Shown here: positions 41,435 to 49,368 of the stretch, piece by piece
How the letters are laid out: each line of letters begins with the position of its first letter
Numbering within the stretch: the first letter of the stretch is position 1
Position numbers and translations under genes: made by a program
The notes under the pieces: model-generated
What the model was told of the DNA's origin: nothing
What the model saw: only the letters and a program-made list of their open reading frames with translations
Database searches by the model: none
NCBI GenBank assembly: GCA_012839115.1
Contig: DUNX01000023.1
Location: 62,001 to 126,000 of the forward strand
Length of the DNA: 64,000 nucleotides
Direction: 5' to 3'
DNA from: Bacillota bacterium
Lineage (GTDB): Bacteria; Bacillota; UBA4882; UBA10575

Positions 41435-42481
41435 ATGAAGGAACGGGTAGCGGTGGCAATGAGCGGCGGTGTCGACAGTTCGGTGGCTGCTGCTTTGCTG
41501 GTGGAGGCTGGATATGATGTGATCGGGGTAACCATGGAGGTATACCCGGCGCCCGGGCGGACCACGGCTGCAGCCGACGCGCAGCGGGTCGCCGGACACC
41601 TGGGCATCCCCTTTTACCGCTTTAATCTGGAAGAGGCCTTTGCCAGGGAAGTGGTGGAATATTTCAACGGCGCTTACCTGCAGGGGTTGACCCCTAACCC
41701 ATGTGTGGTTTGTAATAAGAAGATCAAATTCCAGGCCCTGATGGAAGAAGCCTGGAACCTTGGGGCGGTCTATTTTGCCACCGGCCATTATGTCCGGAAG
41801 GGGTATGACCGGGACCTGGAGCGGTTCACACTTTCCCGGGGGAAGGACCCGCAAAAAGACCAAAGTTATGTCTTGTTCGGCCTTACCCAGCAGCAACTGG
41901 CTGGGAGTCTTTTTCCCCTCGGCGGGTACCAAAAGGAAGAGATCAGGGAGTTGGCCCGGAAATGGAACCTGCCAAGCGCCGGGAAAGCCGAGAGCCAGGA
42001 GATCTGTTTTATACCGGATAATGATTACAGCCGTTTTCTGGAGCAGAACCGGCCGGAAGCGGTTCAGCCGGGCAACATCCGCGATACCTCCGGGAAAATT
42101 CTTGGCCGGCACCGGGGGGTCGCTTTTTACACCATCGGACAGCGGCGCGGTTTGGGAATCGCCGGCGGGACCCCCTATTATGTAGTGGCGCTCCGCCCGG
42201 AAGATTGTGAGGTGATCGTGGGCAAGGCCGGTGAAACCTACCGTGAGGAATGCCGGGTCGCCACGGTCAATTGGGTCAGCATTCCCCCTCCCCGGGACCC
42301 CTTGCCTGTGGCGGTGAAGATCAGATACACCGCACCGGCGGTGCCGGCGGTGATCGAGCCGGAAGACGGGGAGGTACGCGTCAGGTTCGAGGAGCCGCAA
42401 CGGGCGGTTACTCCCGGGCAGGCCGCTGTTTTTTACCGGGAAGATCTGGTTTTGGGCGGCGGTTTTATTACCTGTCTTTAA
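41435..42481 (+). CDS. mnmA: tRNA-specific 2-thiouridylase MnmA
   Basis: MnmA thiolates U34 of Lys, Glu and Gln tRNAs. The 348-residue protein starts KERVAVAMSGGVDSSVAAALL (PP-loop) and has NPCVVCNKKIKF (catalytic Cys), ATGHYVR, KDQSYVLF, SAGKAESQEICFI (second Cys) and the C-terminal beta-barrel domains. ATG 41435 lies after AGGTGA; GTG 41426 is in frame but overlaps tex. No partner cysteine desulfurase is adjacent. Confidence 0.96.
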   Translation: MKERVAVAMSGGVDSSVAAALLVEAGYDVIGVTMEVYPAPGRTTAAADAQRVAGHLGIPFYRFNLEEAFAREVVEYFNGAYLQGLTPNPCVVCNKKIKFQALMEEAWNLGAVYFATGHYVRKGYDRDLERFTLSRGKDPQKDQSYVLFGLTQQQLAGSLFPLGGYQKEEIRELARKWNLPSAGKAESQEICFIPDNDYSRFLEQNRPEAVQPGNIRDTSGKILGRHRGVAFYTIGQRRGLGIAGGTPYYVVALRPEDCEVIVGKAGETYREECRVATVNWVSIPPPRDPLPVAVKIRYTAPAVPAVIEPEDGEVRVRFEEPQRAVTPGQAAVFYREDLVLGGGFITCL

Positions 42482-42552
42482 CGGGTTTACCTTTCCCGTC
42501 GCCGGTTATACTAACCTTACCCCGGTTCTAACAGTTAAAGGAGGTAGACGGG

Positions 42553-42780
42553 ATGAACAGGTTGCTCCGTAGCTTATTGGCCGGCAGCTTATTTGGAGCG
42601 GCAGCCGGGACATATATGATGATGAAAAGAAGAAGAGATGAGCGGATGCGATGGCAGCGGTCGGGATATATGCGGATGCGGCGGATGCTTTCCGGTTTTG
42701 CCGCGCGCACGCGCGCAGGCAGGATGGGGAATCTTTCCCGGGCAATGCTGGCCGGAAGTTGGCTGTTGGGAAAAAGATAA
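42553..42780 (+). CDS. Small basic protein, YtxH-like
   Basis: The 75-residue protein has a short hydrophobic N-terminal stretch with small residues (LLAGSLFGAAAGTYMMM) and a strongly basic remainder rich in Arg and Met. It weakly resembles YtxH-type proteins. AAAGGAGG at about 42537-42544 precedes ATG 42553. An alternating tract, CGCGCGCACGCGCGCA (42702-42717), is read in frame as AARTRAG. Two hairpins follow the gene. Confidence 0.65.
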   Translation: MNRLLRSLLAGSLFGAAAGTYMMMKRRRDERMRWQRSGYMRMRRMLSGFAARTRAGRMGNLSRAMLAGSWLLGKR

Positions 42781-42857
42781 TCTCCGGTAATTCTTGAGGT
42801 AATTACCGGAGAAGTTAATTAAAGAAATGACCGGGCGCCCGGCGGGGCGCTTTTTTT
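42781..42857 (+). terminator. Hairpin and terminator after the small basic protein
   Basis: CTCCGGTAATT pairs with AATTACCGGAG (about 42782-42811, 11 pairs). A second hairpin (GCGCCC with GGGCGC-type arms, about 42834-42850) is followed by seven Ts and is the better terminator. Confidence 0.7.
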
Positions 42858-42869
42858 GATTTCCCTAGA

Positions 42870-42898
42870 TTGACAGTACCGGCTTATTTAAGTATGAT
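42870..42898 (+). promoter_or_regulatory. Promoter of the Pro-Ala repeat membrane protein
   Basis: TTGACA (42870-42875) and TATGAT (42893-42898) with a 17-base spacer. Confidence 0.75.
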
Positions 42899-42964
42899 TA
42901 AATTGAAATCCCCCCAGGGTGTTCAGTGGACAAGCAATCAGCCACGAAGGAAGGGAGGGAAAAA

Positions 42965-44680
42965 GTGGCCAACATAGAGGTCATACCTGTAAGTAAAGAC
43001 GATACGGTACAAGCGTTGATCGAGAAAATACGGGAAACCTCCGCAGCGCAGGTGGTCCTTTTTTCCGATACCCGGTTGCCTCTCTTGCGTAATGAGATAA
43101 ACCTGCGGCTACTGAAGTTTTACAGTGAAGAAGAGGGAAAAATCTTAACATTGGTCATTAAAGACCGGGTGGTAAAAAAGATCGCCCGCAGTTTGGGAAT
43201 GAGGATTGATGATTCCCTCAGGCAACGGGAAAGGCCAACTCCGGCTCCAGCCCCTGCACCCGGGTATACTCCGCTTTCCGCCGGGATGAAGAGTGTTGAT
43301 CCCCTGCAGCAGCAGGAAGGATCAACTCCGGCTCCGGCCCCTGCACCCGGGCATACTCCGCTTTCCACCGGGATGAGGAGTGATGATCCCTTGCAGCAGA
43401 GGGAAAGGCTGGCTCCAACGGCTCCTGCTCCTGGGTATGCTTCGTTTCCCCCCGGATTTGACGGTCCGGTACGGGGTGCCGCCTCTGCCGAAGACAGCGA
43501 ACCGCCCAGACCGTCGTATTCCTCTTCTCCCGGGGGGAAACTGGCCATCGCCTTGCTGGTGACTTTTTTCACCCTTCTGGCCGGTCTTTGGTTTCTCTTG
43601 ACCCCACGGTTGACTCTGATTGTTCACCCTGTTGTCAAAGAATGGACCTTTTCCATCAGGGGTGAGATCGGCGTTGGTTTTACTGAACGGGATTTGCTCA
43701 ATAACCAGCTTCCCCTCCGTGTCCTGGAACGGCGGGGGGAGGCCGTGTATTCCCGGTCGACCACTGGGAAAAGGGGGGTAGGGTTTCTTCCGGCCCGGGG
43801 TCCGGTAGTCTTCATTAACAGCAGCCCGAACCCGGTCTTGGTCCCCAAAGGAGTTGTGGTTGCCACTGAGACCGGTCAGAGATACGCCACCACCGGCAAT
43901 TTGATGGTACCCGGGAAGACTACCAGGTATGAAGTGGGGGTGGCAACCGGCGAAGAGTACGGCCGGGCAGAGGTTGAGGTGGAAGCTTTGGAGAAGGGTA
44001 CCGGTGGCAATGTGGACGCAAAAACCATTATCCGGATTGAGGGGCCGCTGGCCAAGACCCTTCAGGTCATCAATTTGCAGCGGTTTACTTCCGGAGAAGA
44101 CCGCTGGATTGCGGTGGTTGATGAGAAAGATTTCCTACGGGCCAGGGAAGAAGCGGAACGGCAGATGAAATTCCAGGTGGAAGAGGATCTCCGGGAGATG
44201 AAAGAGAAAGATGATTACATTCTCCTCCAGGATTTAGTCTTCACAGAAATAGAAAGGGTCGACGCTGATCCGCCGGTTGGCGGTGAGGGGGAAGTTTTAA
44301 ACCTCAAACTCATCTACCGGTTGCGGGGGGGAACCTTAAGCACATCCTCGCTGTACAAATGGTTACGCCGTTACCTGCAGCAGACGATTCCTCCGGGCTT
44401 TGTCCAGCATGGCGAAGGGATCACCATCCGCGATCTGCAGGTCCATGGCCGCGACTTGCGGCATTCGGAGTTATATGTGCATTCGACGGTGAAAATCCGG
44501 GGTCAGATTAACCGGCGCCGGTTGTTCCAGGCCATCGCCGGGAAAACCTTGGAGGAAGCCCAGTTTGAATTGACCGGTTTCCCAGAGATCAGCCAGGTAC
44601 ATTTCAGGAATACCTCCAGGGTCCAGAAAGTTCCCACCCGTAGTTTTCAAATCCGGTTTTTGGTGCCAATGGAGAAATAA
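42965..44680 (+). CDS. Large anchored protein with Pro-Ala repeats (baseplate-J-like)
   Basis: The 571-residue protein has an N-terminal alpha/beta domain (1-80), a Pro/Ala/Gly-rich linker with two full and one partial 29-residue repeats (PTPAPAPAPGYTPLSAGMKS type, about 85-165), one membrane helix (about 195-215), and a large outside domain (220-571) with segments seen in baseplate-J-like proteins of Bacillota (ATETGQRYATT, GTGGNVDA). This is not a phage locus. Function is unknown. GTG 42965 follows GGGAGGG at 42953-42959. Its own promoter is at 42870. Confidence 0.78.
   Translation: MANIEVIPVSKDDTVQALIEKIRETSAAQVVLFSDTRLPLLRNEINLRLLKFYSEEEGKILTLVIKDRVVKKIARSLGMRIDDSLRQRERPTPAPAPAPGYTPLSAGMKSVDPLQQQEGSTPAPAPAPGHTPLSTGMRSDDPLQQRERLAPTAPAPGYASFPPGFDGPVRGAASAEDSEPPRPSYSSSPGGKLAIALLVTFFTLLAGLWFLLTPRLTLIVHPVVKEWTFSIRGEIGVGFTERDLLNNQLPLRVLERRGEAVYSRSTTGKRGVGFLPARGPVVFINSSPNPVLVPKGVVVATETGQRYATTGNLMVPGKTTRYEVGVATGEEYGRAEVEVEALEKGTGGNVDAKTIIRIEGPLAKTLQVINLQRFTSGEDRWIAVVDEKDFLRAREEAERQMKFQVEEDLREMKEKDDYILLQDLVFTEIERVDADPPVGGEGEVLNLKLIYRLRGGTLSTSSLYKWLRRYLQQTIPPGFVQHGEGITIRDLQVHGRDLRHSELYVHSTVKIRGQINRRRLFQAIAGKTLEEAQFELTGFPEISQVHFRNTSRVQKVPTRSFQIRFLVPMEK
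43229..43450 (+). repeat. 87-bp coding repeat (Pro-Ala linker)
   Basis: Two full units of 87 bp and a third partial one encode the linker of the anchored protein. Units one and two differ at about nine of 29 residues, and the third has lost the LQQ end and two Ala-Pro pairs. In-frame length changes would be the expected variation between strains. Confidence 0.8.
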
Positions 44681-44708
44681 TGCGGGAGAAAAGGCAGAAG
44701 CGGTTATT

Positions 44709-45656
44709 ATGAAAAAAAGAAAACTTGGGCAGACCGGTTTTTGGGTTTCCCCCCTTTGCTATGGCACCTTGACCATCGGCCCCCGCCAAAAGAACTTATC
44801 CCTGGCGGAAGGGGAAGCGCTGATCAGGTATGCCTTGGAACTGGGGATAAATTTCTTTGACTCCGCGGAGATTTACGGAACTTACCCCTACTTGGGCCGG
44901 GCCCTACGCGGCCGCCAGGCGGATGTGGTTGTTGTGGCCAAATCCTATGCCGTAACCGCGGAGGAGATGAAAAGGAGCGTTGAAAAGGCCAGGCAAGAAT
45001 TGGAGATGGAGAGGATCCCCCTTTTCCTCCTGCATGAGCAGGAATCCGCCGCCACGCTCCGTGGGCACCGCGGCGCCCTTGAATACTTGGTCGGGGCTAA
45101 AGAAAAAGGGCTCGTCGGTGCGGTCGGCCTTTCCACCCACACGGTGGCCGGGGTACGGGCCGGGGCTTCCTGCCCGGAAATTGAGGTAATTCACCCCTTA
45201 TATAACATGAGGGGATGGGGGATCCGGGACGGAGGTCCGGAGGAGATGGCCGAGGCGATTGCTTTGGCCGTCGCCATGGGCAAAGGGGTCTATATCATGA
45301 AGGCCTTGGCCGGAGGGCACCTCTCCCGGGAAGCGGAAAAGGCGCTCCGTTTTGCCTTGGACCTTCCGGGGATCAGTGCGGTTGCCGTGGGGATGCAGTC
45401 AAAGGAGGAAATTGACTTTAATTACCGGATAGTCGGCGGCGAGAGCCCCATCTCCGCCCTCCGGGAAAAAGTCGGCGGCCAACCGCGCCGGTTGTTTATC
45501 GAATCCTGGTGTACGGGATGCGGGCGTTGCGTAAAACGTTGCCCTTTCGGGGCTTTGCGGTTGAGCGGCGGCAAAGCCCGGGTGGATTTCGGGGCTTGCA
45601 TGGCCTGTGGGTACTGCAGTGAAGCCTGTGAGATCCTGGCCATCAAAATCCTGTAG
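44709..45656 (+). CDS. Aldo/keto reductase with C-terminal 2[4Fe-4S] ferredoxin domain
   Basis: The 315-residue protein has an aldo/keto reductase barrel (KLGQTGFWVSPLCYGT, FDSAEIYG, VVVAKSY, GAVGLSTH) and a ferredoxin-like end with two Cys clusters (CTGCGRCVKRCP and CMACGYCSEACE). Such fusions are common in anaerobic Bacillota. The usual catalytic Tyr is in EIYG, and the Lys in AKSY. Substrate unknown. It starts 28 bases after the previous stop and ends 18 bases before ruvX. Confidence 0.92.
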   Translation: MKKRKLGQTGFWVSPLCYGTLTIGPRQKNLSLAEGEALIRYALELGINFFDSAEIYGTYPYLGRALRGRQADVVVVAKSYAVTAEEMKRSVEKARQELEMERIPLFLLHEQESAATLRGHRGALEYLVGAKEKGLVGAVGLSTHTVAGVRAGASCPEIEVIHPLYNMRGWGIRDGGPEEMAEAIALAVAMGKGVYIMKALAGGHLSREAEKALRFALDLPGISAVAVGMQSKEEIDFNYRIVGGESPISALREKVGGQPRRLFIESWCTGCGRCVKRCPFGALRLSGGKARVDFGACMACGYCSEACEILAIKIL

Positions 45657-45674
45657 TTTTTGAGGAGAAATATG

Positions 45675-46103
45675 ATGAAACGATGGATGGCACTGGATAT
45701 GGGGGAAAAACGGATTGGCGTTGCGGTCAGCGATCCCTCGGGCGTGATCGCCCAGGGGGTGGAGGTCATAACCAAGACCGGGCAGCAGAAGGAGGACCTC
45801 CGGCGCCTGGCGGAGCTTTTCCGGGCGTACCAGTGTACCGGGCTGGTGATTGGCCTTCCCCTTCACATGAACGGGCGGGCCGGTGAAGAGGCGCAAAAAA
45901 TCAAGGATTTTGGGGTTTTGCTGGGAAGGGAATGCGGGGTGACGCCTGTTTTTTGGGATGAACGCCTCACCACGGTACAGGCGGAGCGGTCCTTGTTGCA
46001 AATGGATCTTTCCCGCCGCCGGCGCCGGCAGGTAATTGATCAGGTGGCAGCGGCGATCTTATTGGAGTCTTTTTTGCGGAGTCATAATCCGCCGGAGAAG
46101 TAA
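45675..46103 (+). CDS. ruvX: RuvX/YqgF Holliday-junction resolvase family
   Basis: The 142-residue RNase H-fold protein is linked to pre-16S rRNA processing. ALDMGEKRIGVAVSD holds the first catalytic Asp, VIGLPLHMNG and FWDERLTTVQAE the others, and DQVAAAILL the last. ATG 45672 and 45675 are both possible; GAGGAGA at 45662-45668 suits 45675 better. With yrzB it keeps part of the usual ireB-ruvX-yrzB group, from which ireB has been separated. Confidence 0.94.
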   Translation: MKRWMALDMGEKRIGVAVSDPSGVIAQGVEVITKTGQQKEDLRRLAELFRAYQCTGLVIGLPLHMNGRAGEEAQKIKDFGVLLGRECGVTPVFWDERLTTVQAERSLLQMDLSRRRRRQVIDQVAAAILLESFLRSHNPPEK

Positions 46104-46202
46104 ATATAATAACTAAATCCACACCCTGATTTCACCCTTGTAATTTGGGTGAAAATAGGAGAGAATAAAAAAGAAGGCCGGTTAAAAGAGGGAGGCAAGA
46201 AG

Positions 46203-46469
46203 ATGACCAACGGACCTGAACAAGATGATTTTTTAGTTTTGGTGGATGAAGAAGGAGAAGAACACCGTTATTCCCTGGAACGCATCGTCGAATTGGATGA
46301 GAAAAAATATGTGGTGATGATCCCGGAAATCCAGGAAGGCGAAGAAGAAGAAGCCCATGTCTTCCGTTTGGAAACAGAGAAAGACGGCGAGGAAGTCCTG
46401 GTTGATGTGGAAGATGAGGAATTGGATAAGATTCAAGCATTTTTGGATAAAGAAGCGACAAGCGAGTAA
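46203..46469 (+). CDS. yrzB: YrzB family DUF1292 protein
   Basis: The 88-residue acidic protein of UPF0473 has the family pattern DDFLVLVDEEGEEHRY, then YVVMIPE and AHVFRLE. Function is not known; its placement after ruvX is conserved. GGGAGG at 46190-46195 supports ATG 46203; the upstream open frame is the leader, which has a TTTCACCC/GGGTGAAA hairpin at 46130-46154. Confidence 0.93.
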   Translation: MTNGPEQDDFLVLVDEEGEEHRYSLERIVELDEKKYVVMIPEIQEGEEEEAHVFRLETEKDGEEVLVDVEDEELDKIQAFLDKEATSE

Positions 46470-46504
46470 ATCAGGCGCACGCGCAAAGGCATGTGTTGCC
46501 CACT

Positions 46505-46620
46505 AACCCCACGGAGTAGGTCCCCCTGTGAAAAGCAGGGGGACTCTACAGAGTAGGCGCCCTTACTTTTGTAGGGGGACCCTTACAAAGGAGAGTCCCC
46601 CACCGGAGTGGGGTTTTTTT
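46505..46620 (+). promoter_or_regulatory. Multi-hairpin region ending in a terminator (possible attenuator)
   Basis: AACCCCAC (46505-46512) can pair with GTGGGGTT (46608-46615), closing a domain that holds GTCCCCCTG/CAGGGGGAC (46520-46528/46536-46544, 9 pairs) and CCCTTAC/GTAGGGG (46560-46566/46571-46577). The final hairpin CCCCAC/GTGGGG (46598-46603/46608-46613) plus seven Ts is a terminator. GGGGGAC (46574-46580) can instead pair with GTCCCCC (46595-46601), breaking the terminator stem. It lies between yrzB and the mltG promoter, so it ends the yrzB transcript. Confidence 0.65.
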
Positions 46621-46622
46621 CG

Positions 46623-46651
46623 TTGCATCAAAAGATGATCTTCGTTATAAT
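46623..46651 (+). promoter_or_regulatory. Promoter of mltG
   Basis: TTGCAT (46623-46628) and TATAAT (46646-46651), 17-base spacer, starting only eight bases after the preceding terminator hairpin. Confidence 0.8.
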
Positions 46652-46670
46652 ATAATAGAGGTGGTACTGC

Positions 46671-47786
46671 GTGCAAAAATCAGAAACATTTTTGACTTGC
46701 GCCAGCAAATTCCGCCGTTTTATTGCCTCTTGCCATTCAAACCTCCAAAAAATCGTGAAGAGGATTATTCCTGACCCGGTGCGCATGCGTTGGGGCCGCC
46801 TGCTGCAACCCCTCTGCCTGCTGCTGGTGGTCTTTTTTTGTGGCCAGATTGCCTGGATCTATTATGGACTGAAGCCTGGCGCCGTCCCGGGCGAAACAAT
46901 CCGCCTCGATGTTCCGCGGGGTTCTTCCGTAAAAGAGGTAGGCAGGTTATTGGAGAAGGAAGGCCTAATCAGAAATAGCAACAGTTTTGTTTGGTACGTC
47001 TATTTGACCGGTAAGGTAAAGGCGATTAAGGCCGGCCGGTACCATTTAACCGCAGGGATGCCCTTTACGAGGATCTTCAGGGAACTGCAACACGGGCGGC
47101 CAATCTATCACCGGGTTACCATCCCGGAAGGCCTTACCCAGAAGGAAATCACCGCGCTCCTAAGTAAAAAGGGTTTGATTAATGAAGAGCGTTTTGAAGC
47201 GCTTTTATCCGACCGGGATTTCCTCTTTACTTACCTCGAAGAATTCAACCCCCGTTCCGGAGAAGGGTTTCTTTTTCCCGATACTTATGATTTTGCCGAT
47301 CAAGCCAGCGAAGAAGAGATCCTCGGTGTTTTCTTCCGCCGTTTTTTGCAGGTCTGGAATGAAATCGCCCCGGCACATACCGGGGGGAACCTTTCTTCCC
47401 TGCAAATGGTGACCCTCGCTTCCATAATCGAACGGGAAGCAAAAAAAGAGGAAGAACGGCCAATTATTGCCGCGGTCTTCCTTAACCGCCTGCGTCTGGG
47501 TTATCCGTTGCAATCCTGCGCCACGGTTATGTATGCTTTGGGAGAACGCAAAACCCGCCTTCTCTATGAGGACTTGCGGATTGAATCGCCTTATAACACC
47601 TATGTTTACCGGGGATTGCCTCCCGGACCGATTGCCAACCCGGGCCGGGCTTCTCTCATGGCGGCACTACGCCCGGCAGAGACCGACTTTTTATATTTTG
47701 TTGCCCGGCCCGACGGAACCCATAGTTTTTCCCGTACCTACAGGGAACACCTCCGGGCCCAGCGTGAACTGCGAACTAACAGGTGA
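46671..47786 (+). CDS. mltG: Endolytic transglycosylase MltG (YceG)
   Basis: MltG is a membrane-anchored lytic transglycosylase that ends nascent glycan strands. The 371-residue protein has a cytoplasmic N-terminus of about 45 residues, a membrane helix (LLQPLCLLLVVFFCGQIAWI), LysM-like segment and YceG domain with the catalytic Glu in LASIIEREAKKEEE, plus NTYVYRGLPPGPIANPG and FVARPDGTHSFS. GTG 46671 after AGAGGTGG. The leader is very short, from the promoter at 46623. Confidence 0.94.
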   Translation: MQKSETFLTCASKFRRFIASCHSNLQKIVKRIIPDPVRMRWGRLLQPLCLLLVVFFCGQIAWIYYGLKPGAVPGETIRLDVPRGSSVKEVGRLLEKEGLIRNSNSFVWYVYLTGKVKAIKAGRYHLTAGMPFTRIFRELQHGRPIYHRVTIPEGLTQKEITALLSKKGLINEERFEALLSDRDFLFTYLEEFNPRSGEGFLFPDTYDFADQASEEEILGVFFRRFLQVWNEIAPAHTGGNLSSLQMVTLASIIEREAKKEEERPIIAAVFLNRLRLGYPLQSCATVMYALGERKTRLLYEDLRIESPYNTYVYRGLPPGPIANPGRASLMAALRPAETDFLYFVARPDGTHSFSRTYREHLRAQRELRTNR

Positions 47787-47824
47787 GAAGGGGGTCCTCC
47801 CGGAGTTGATATTAATAATATTAA

Positions 47825-48529
47825 TTAGGCATTATTTTCTTCCAGCAACTCCAGGAAGAGTTTGCGCAAGGCTTTTTTTTCAATCCTTGAGACATAAGAT
47901 CTGGAGATCCCCAATAACTTGGCGATCTCCTTTTGTGTTTTCGTAACGCCGTTTTTTAAACCGTACCGTAGTTCCAGCACCTTTTTTTCTCTGGGGTTCA
48001 GGGTGTTTATTTTTTTCAGCAAGCGCTCTTCTTCCAGTTTCATTTCGACGGTTTCCGGGACAAGGTTAACCCCGGTATCCAGGATATCCAGAAGGGTGAT
48101 TTCGTTCCCTTCCTTATCTGAACCGATCGCTTCCTGCAGGAAAAGATCACCCCTGTTCTTCTTCAAGGAACGCAGGTGCATAAGGATTTCATTTTCAATG
48201 CAGCGGGCGGCGTAGGTGGCCAGGCGGGTGTTCCGGTTCCGCTGGTAGGTGTTGATCCCCTTGATCAGCCCGATGGTACCGATGGAGATCAGGTCGTCAT
48301 TATCTTCCCCTGTATTATCAAATTTCTTGACAATATGCGCTACCAGCCGCAGGTTCCGCTCGATTAAAAGATTTCTGGCTTCCCGATCCCCCTTTTCCAT
48401 GCGGAGTAAGAGCTTTTCTTCTTCTTTTTCACCCAACGGCAGTGGAAAGACGTTATTGGTAATATAAGAGACCAACCAGATAAACTCTTCTACCAACCCG
48501 TTGAAAAGGCCGGTTAGAGGGGGAATCAT
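47825..48529 (-). CDS. sigK: Sporulation sigma factor SigK
   Basis: Sigma-K directs late mother-cell transcription. The 234-residue product has a short pro-sequence-like N-terminus (LFNGLVEEFIWLVSYITNN), region 2 (RNLRLVAHIVKKFDN, DLISIGTIGLIKGINTYQ, TRLATYAARCIENEILMHLRS) and region 4 (LNPREKKVLELRYGL, TQKEIAKLLGISRSYVSRIEKKAL). The gene is uninterrupted, with no skin-type prophage. AGGAGGTG precedes the ATG on the minus strand. It converges with mltG and diverges from ymxH. Confidence 0.95.
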   Translation of the reverse strand: MIPPLTGLFNGLVEEFIWLVSYITNNVFPLPLGEKEEEKLLLRMEKGDREARNLLIERNLRLVAHIVKKFDNTGEDNDDLISIGTIGLIKGINTYQRNRNTRLATYAARCIENEILMHLRSLKKNRGDLFLQEAIGSDKEGNEITLLDILDTGVNLVPETVEMKLEEERLLKKINTLNPREKKVLELRYGLKNGVTKTQKEIAKLLGISRSYVSRIEKKALRKLFLELLEENNA

Positions 48530-48723
48530 TTTTTCACCTCCAGGAATGCGTTCCGCACGTATTTGCGCGGGATTGCCGCTTTATACTTTATGTCACGCCC
48601 CTTTTTTCTGTGCCAGTCCTTTGTTTTTTCCGGGCGGAAGTTTCAGAAAACCGTGCGTGGAAAAACAGGGAAAGATTCTTTTCCGGCGGTAATACCTATT
48701 AGTAGCGGGGGGAGAAACCGGAG

Positions 48724-49056
48724 ATGCGCCTTTCGGAGTTGAACGGCAAAGAGATCATTAATTTGGTGGACGGGACAAGAGTGGGTACCTTCTACAAAAT
48801 AGAAGCCGTTTGTGATCTCGCCGCCGGCAGGATCCATTCTTTTCTCCTCTCCGAGCGGGGAACGCTGCTGCGGCGGGAAAAGGAGATCCCCTGGAAAGCA
48901 GTGCGGAAAATCAGTAAAGACTTGCTGTTGGTGGCACTGGCGCCGGAGGTTCCGGGCGCGTATGGCAAAGGCGGGCATAAGACTGTCGGGTTCGCTCATA
49001 AGCGCGCGACACATGCGCGTACGCGTATGCGCGCGCGGAAGAAAAGCCTCTCTTGA
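48724..49056 (+). CDS. ymxH: YlmC/YmxH PRC-barrel sporulation protein
   Basis: YlmC/YmxH proteins are small PRC-barrel proteins found with dipicolinate genes in spore-formers. The 110-residue product has the family domain in residues 1-82 (MRLSELNGKEIINLVDG, GTFYKIEAVCDLAAGRIHSFLL). The last 25 residues (HKRATHARTRMRARKK) come from the alternating tract at 48997-49038 and are not family sequence. ATG 48724 has GGGGGGAG eight bases upstream. The gene order ymxH-dpaA-dpaB-asd-dapA is as in Bacillus, but with dapB inserted. Confidence 0.88.
   Translation: MRLSELNGKEIINLVDGTRVGTFYKIEAVCDLAAGRIHSFLLSERGTLLRREKEIPWKAVRKISKDLLLVALAPEVPGAYGKGGHKTVGFAHKRATHARTRMRARKKSLS
48997..49038. repeat. Alternating purine-pyrimidine tract at the ymxH 3' end
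   Basis: GCGCGCGACACATGCGCGTA then CGCGTATGCGCGCGCGG: nearly 40 bases of alternation read in frame as the basic end of YmxH. It is the same class of sequence as at 19826-19998 and 56212-56276. Confidence 0.75.
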
Positions 49057-49104
49057 CAAGGGAGAAAAAATATAGGAGAATAGATGGTAATACAATTGAA
49101 AAAC

Positions 49105-49346
49105 GGGGCAGAGTAGAGGCGCGGACGGTCAAGAGTATCCGGAAGGAGGCGTAAGCCCGCCGGTGAATTCCAGAGAAAGGGGCCGCCGCCGAAGCCGGTT
49201 GTTGGGGCTTTAGGCAACCGGCTGGGACCGTAGTTAAAAACTGCGGTACTGTCACCCAAAGCGGTGAAGAGCTATCTTGCCGCCAAGAACAGAAACCAAA
49301 AGGTTTCGGAATGTTCAGGGGTTGGCTTGGGCCAACCTTTTTTTAT
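49105..49346 (+). promoter_or_regulatory. Lysine riboswitch (L-box) with terminator
   Basis: The aptamer core is recognisable: AGTAGAGGCGC, AAGAGTAT, AAAGGGGCCGCCGCCGAAG, GGCTGGGACCG, ACTGTCAC and GCGGTGAAGAGCTATC. P1 is formed by GGCAGAGTAG (49107-49116) and CTATCTTGCC (49272-49281). The expression platform is a hairpin GAAACC/GGTTTC (about 49292-49306) then a strong terminator GGTTGGC/GCCAACC (49320-49326/49331-49337) with seven Ts. High lysine should stop transcription before dapB and the genes behind it. Confidence 0.95.
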
Positions 49347-49368
49347 CAGGTGACGAGGAGGGAAAGCA

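Noticed and set aside
40943-42400. 485-codon open frame on the minus strand
   Set aside because: It lies antisense to tex and mnmA, both clear genes; the translated sequence is Pro/Arg/His-rich without domains. A shadow of GC-rich coding sequence.
42965-44680. Phage baseplate or prophage remnant
   Set aside because: Only local similarity to baseplate-J-like proteins; a membrane helix, own promoter and housekeeping neighbours argue against a prophage.
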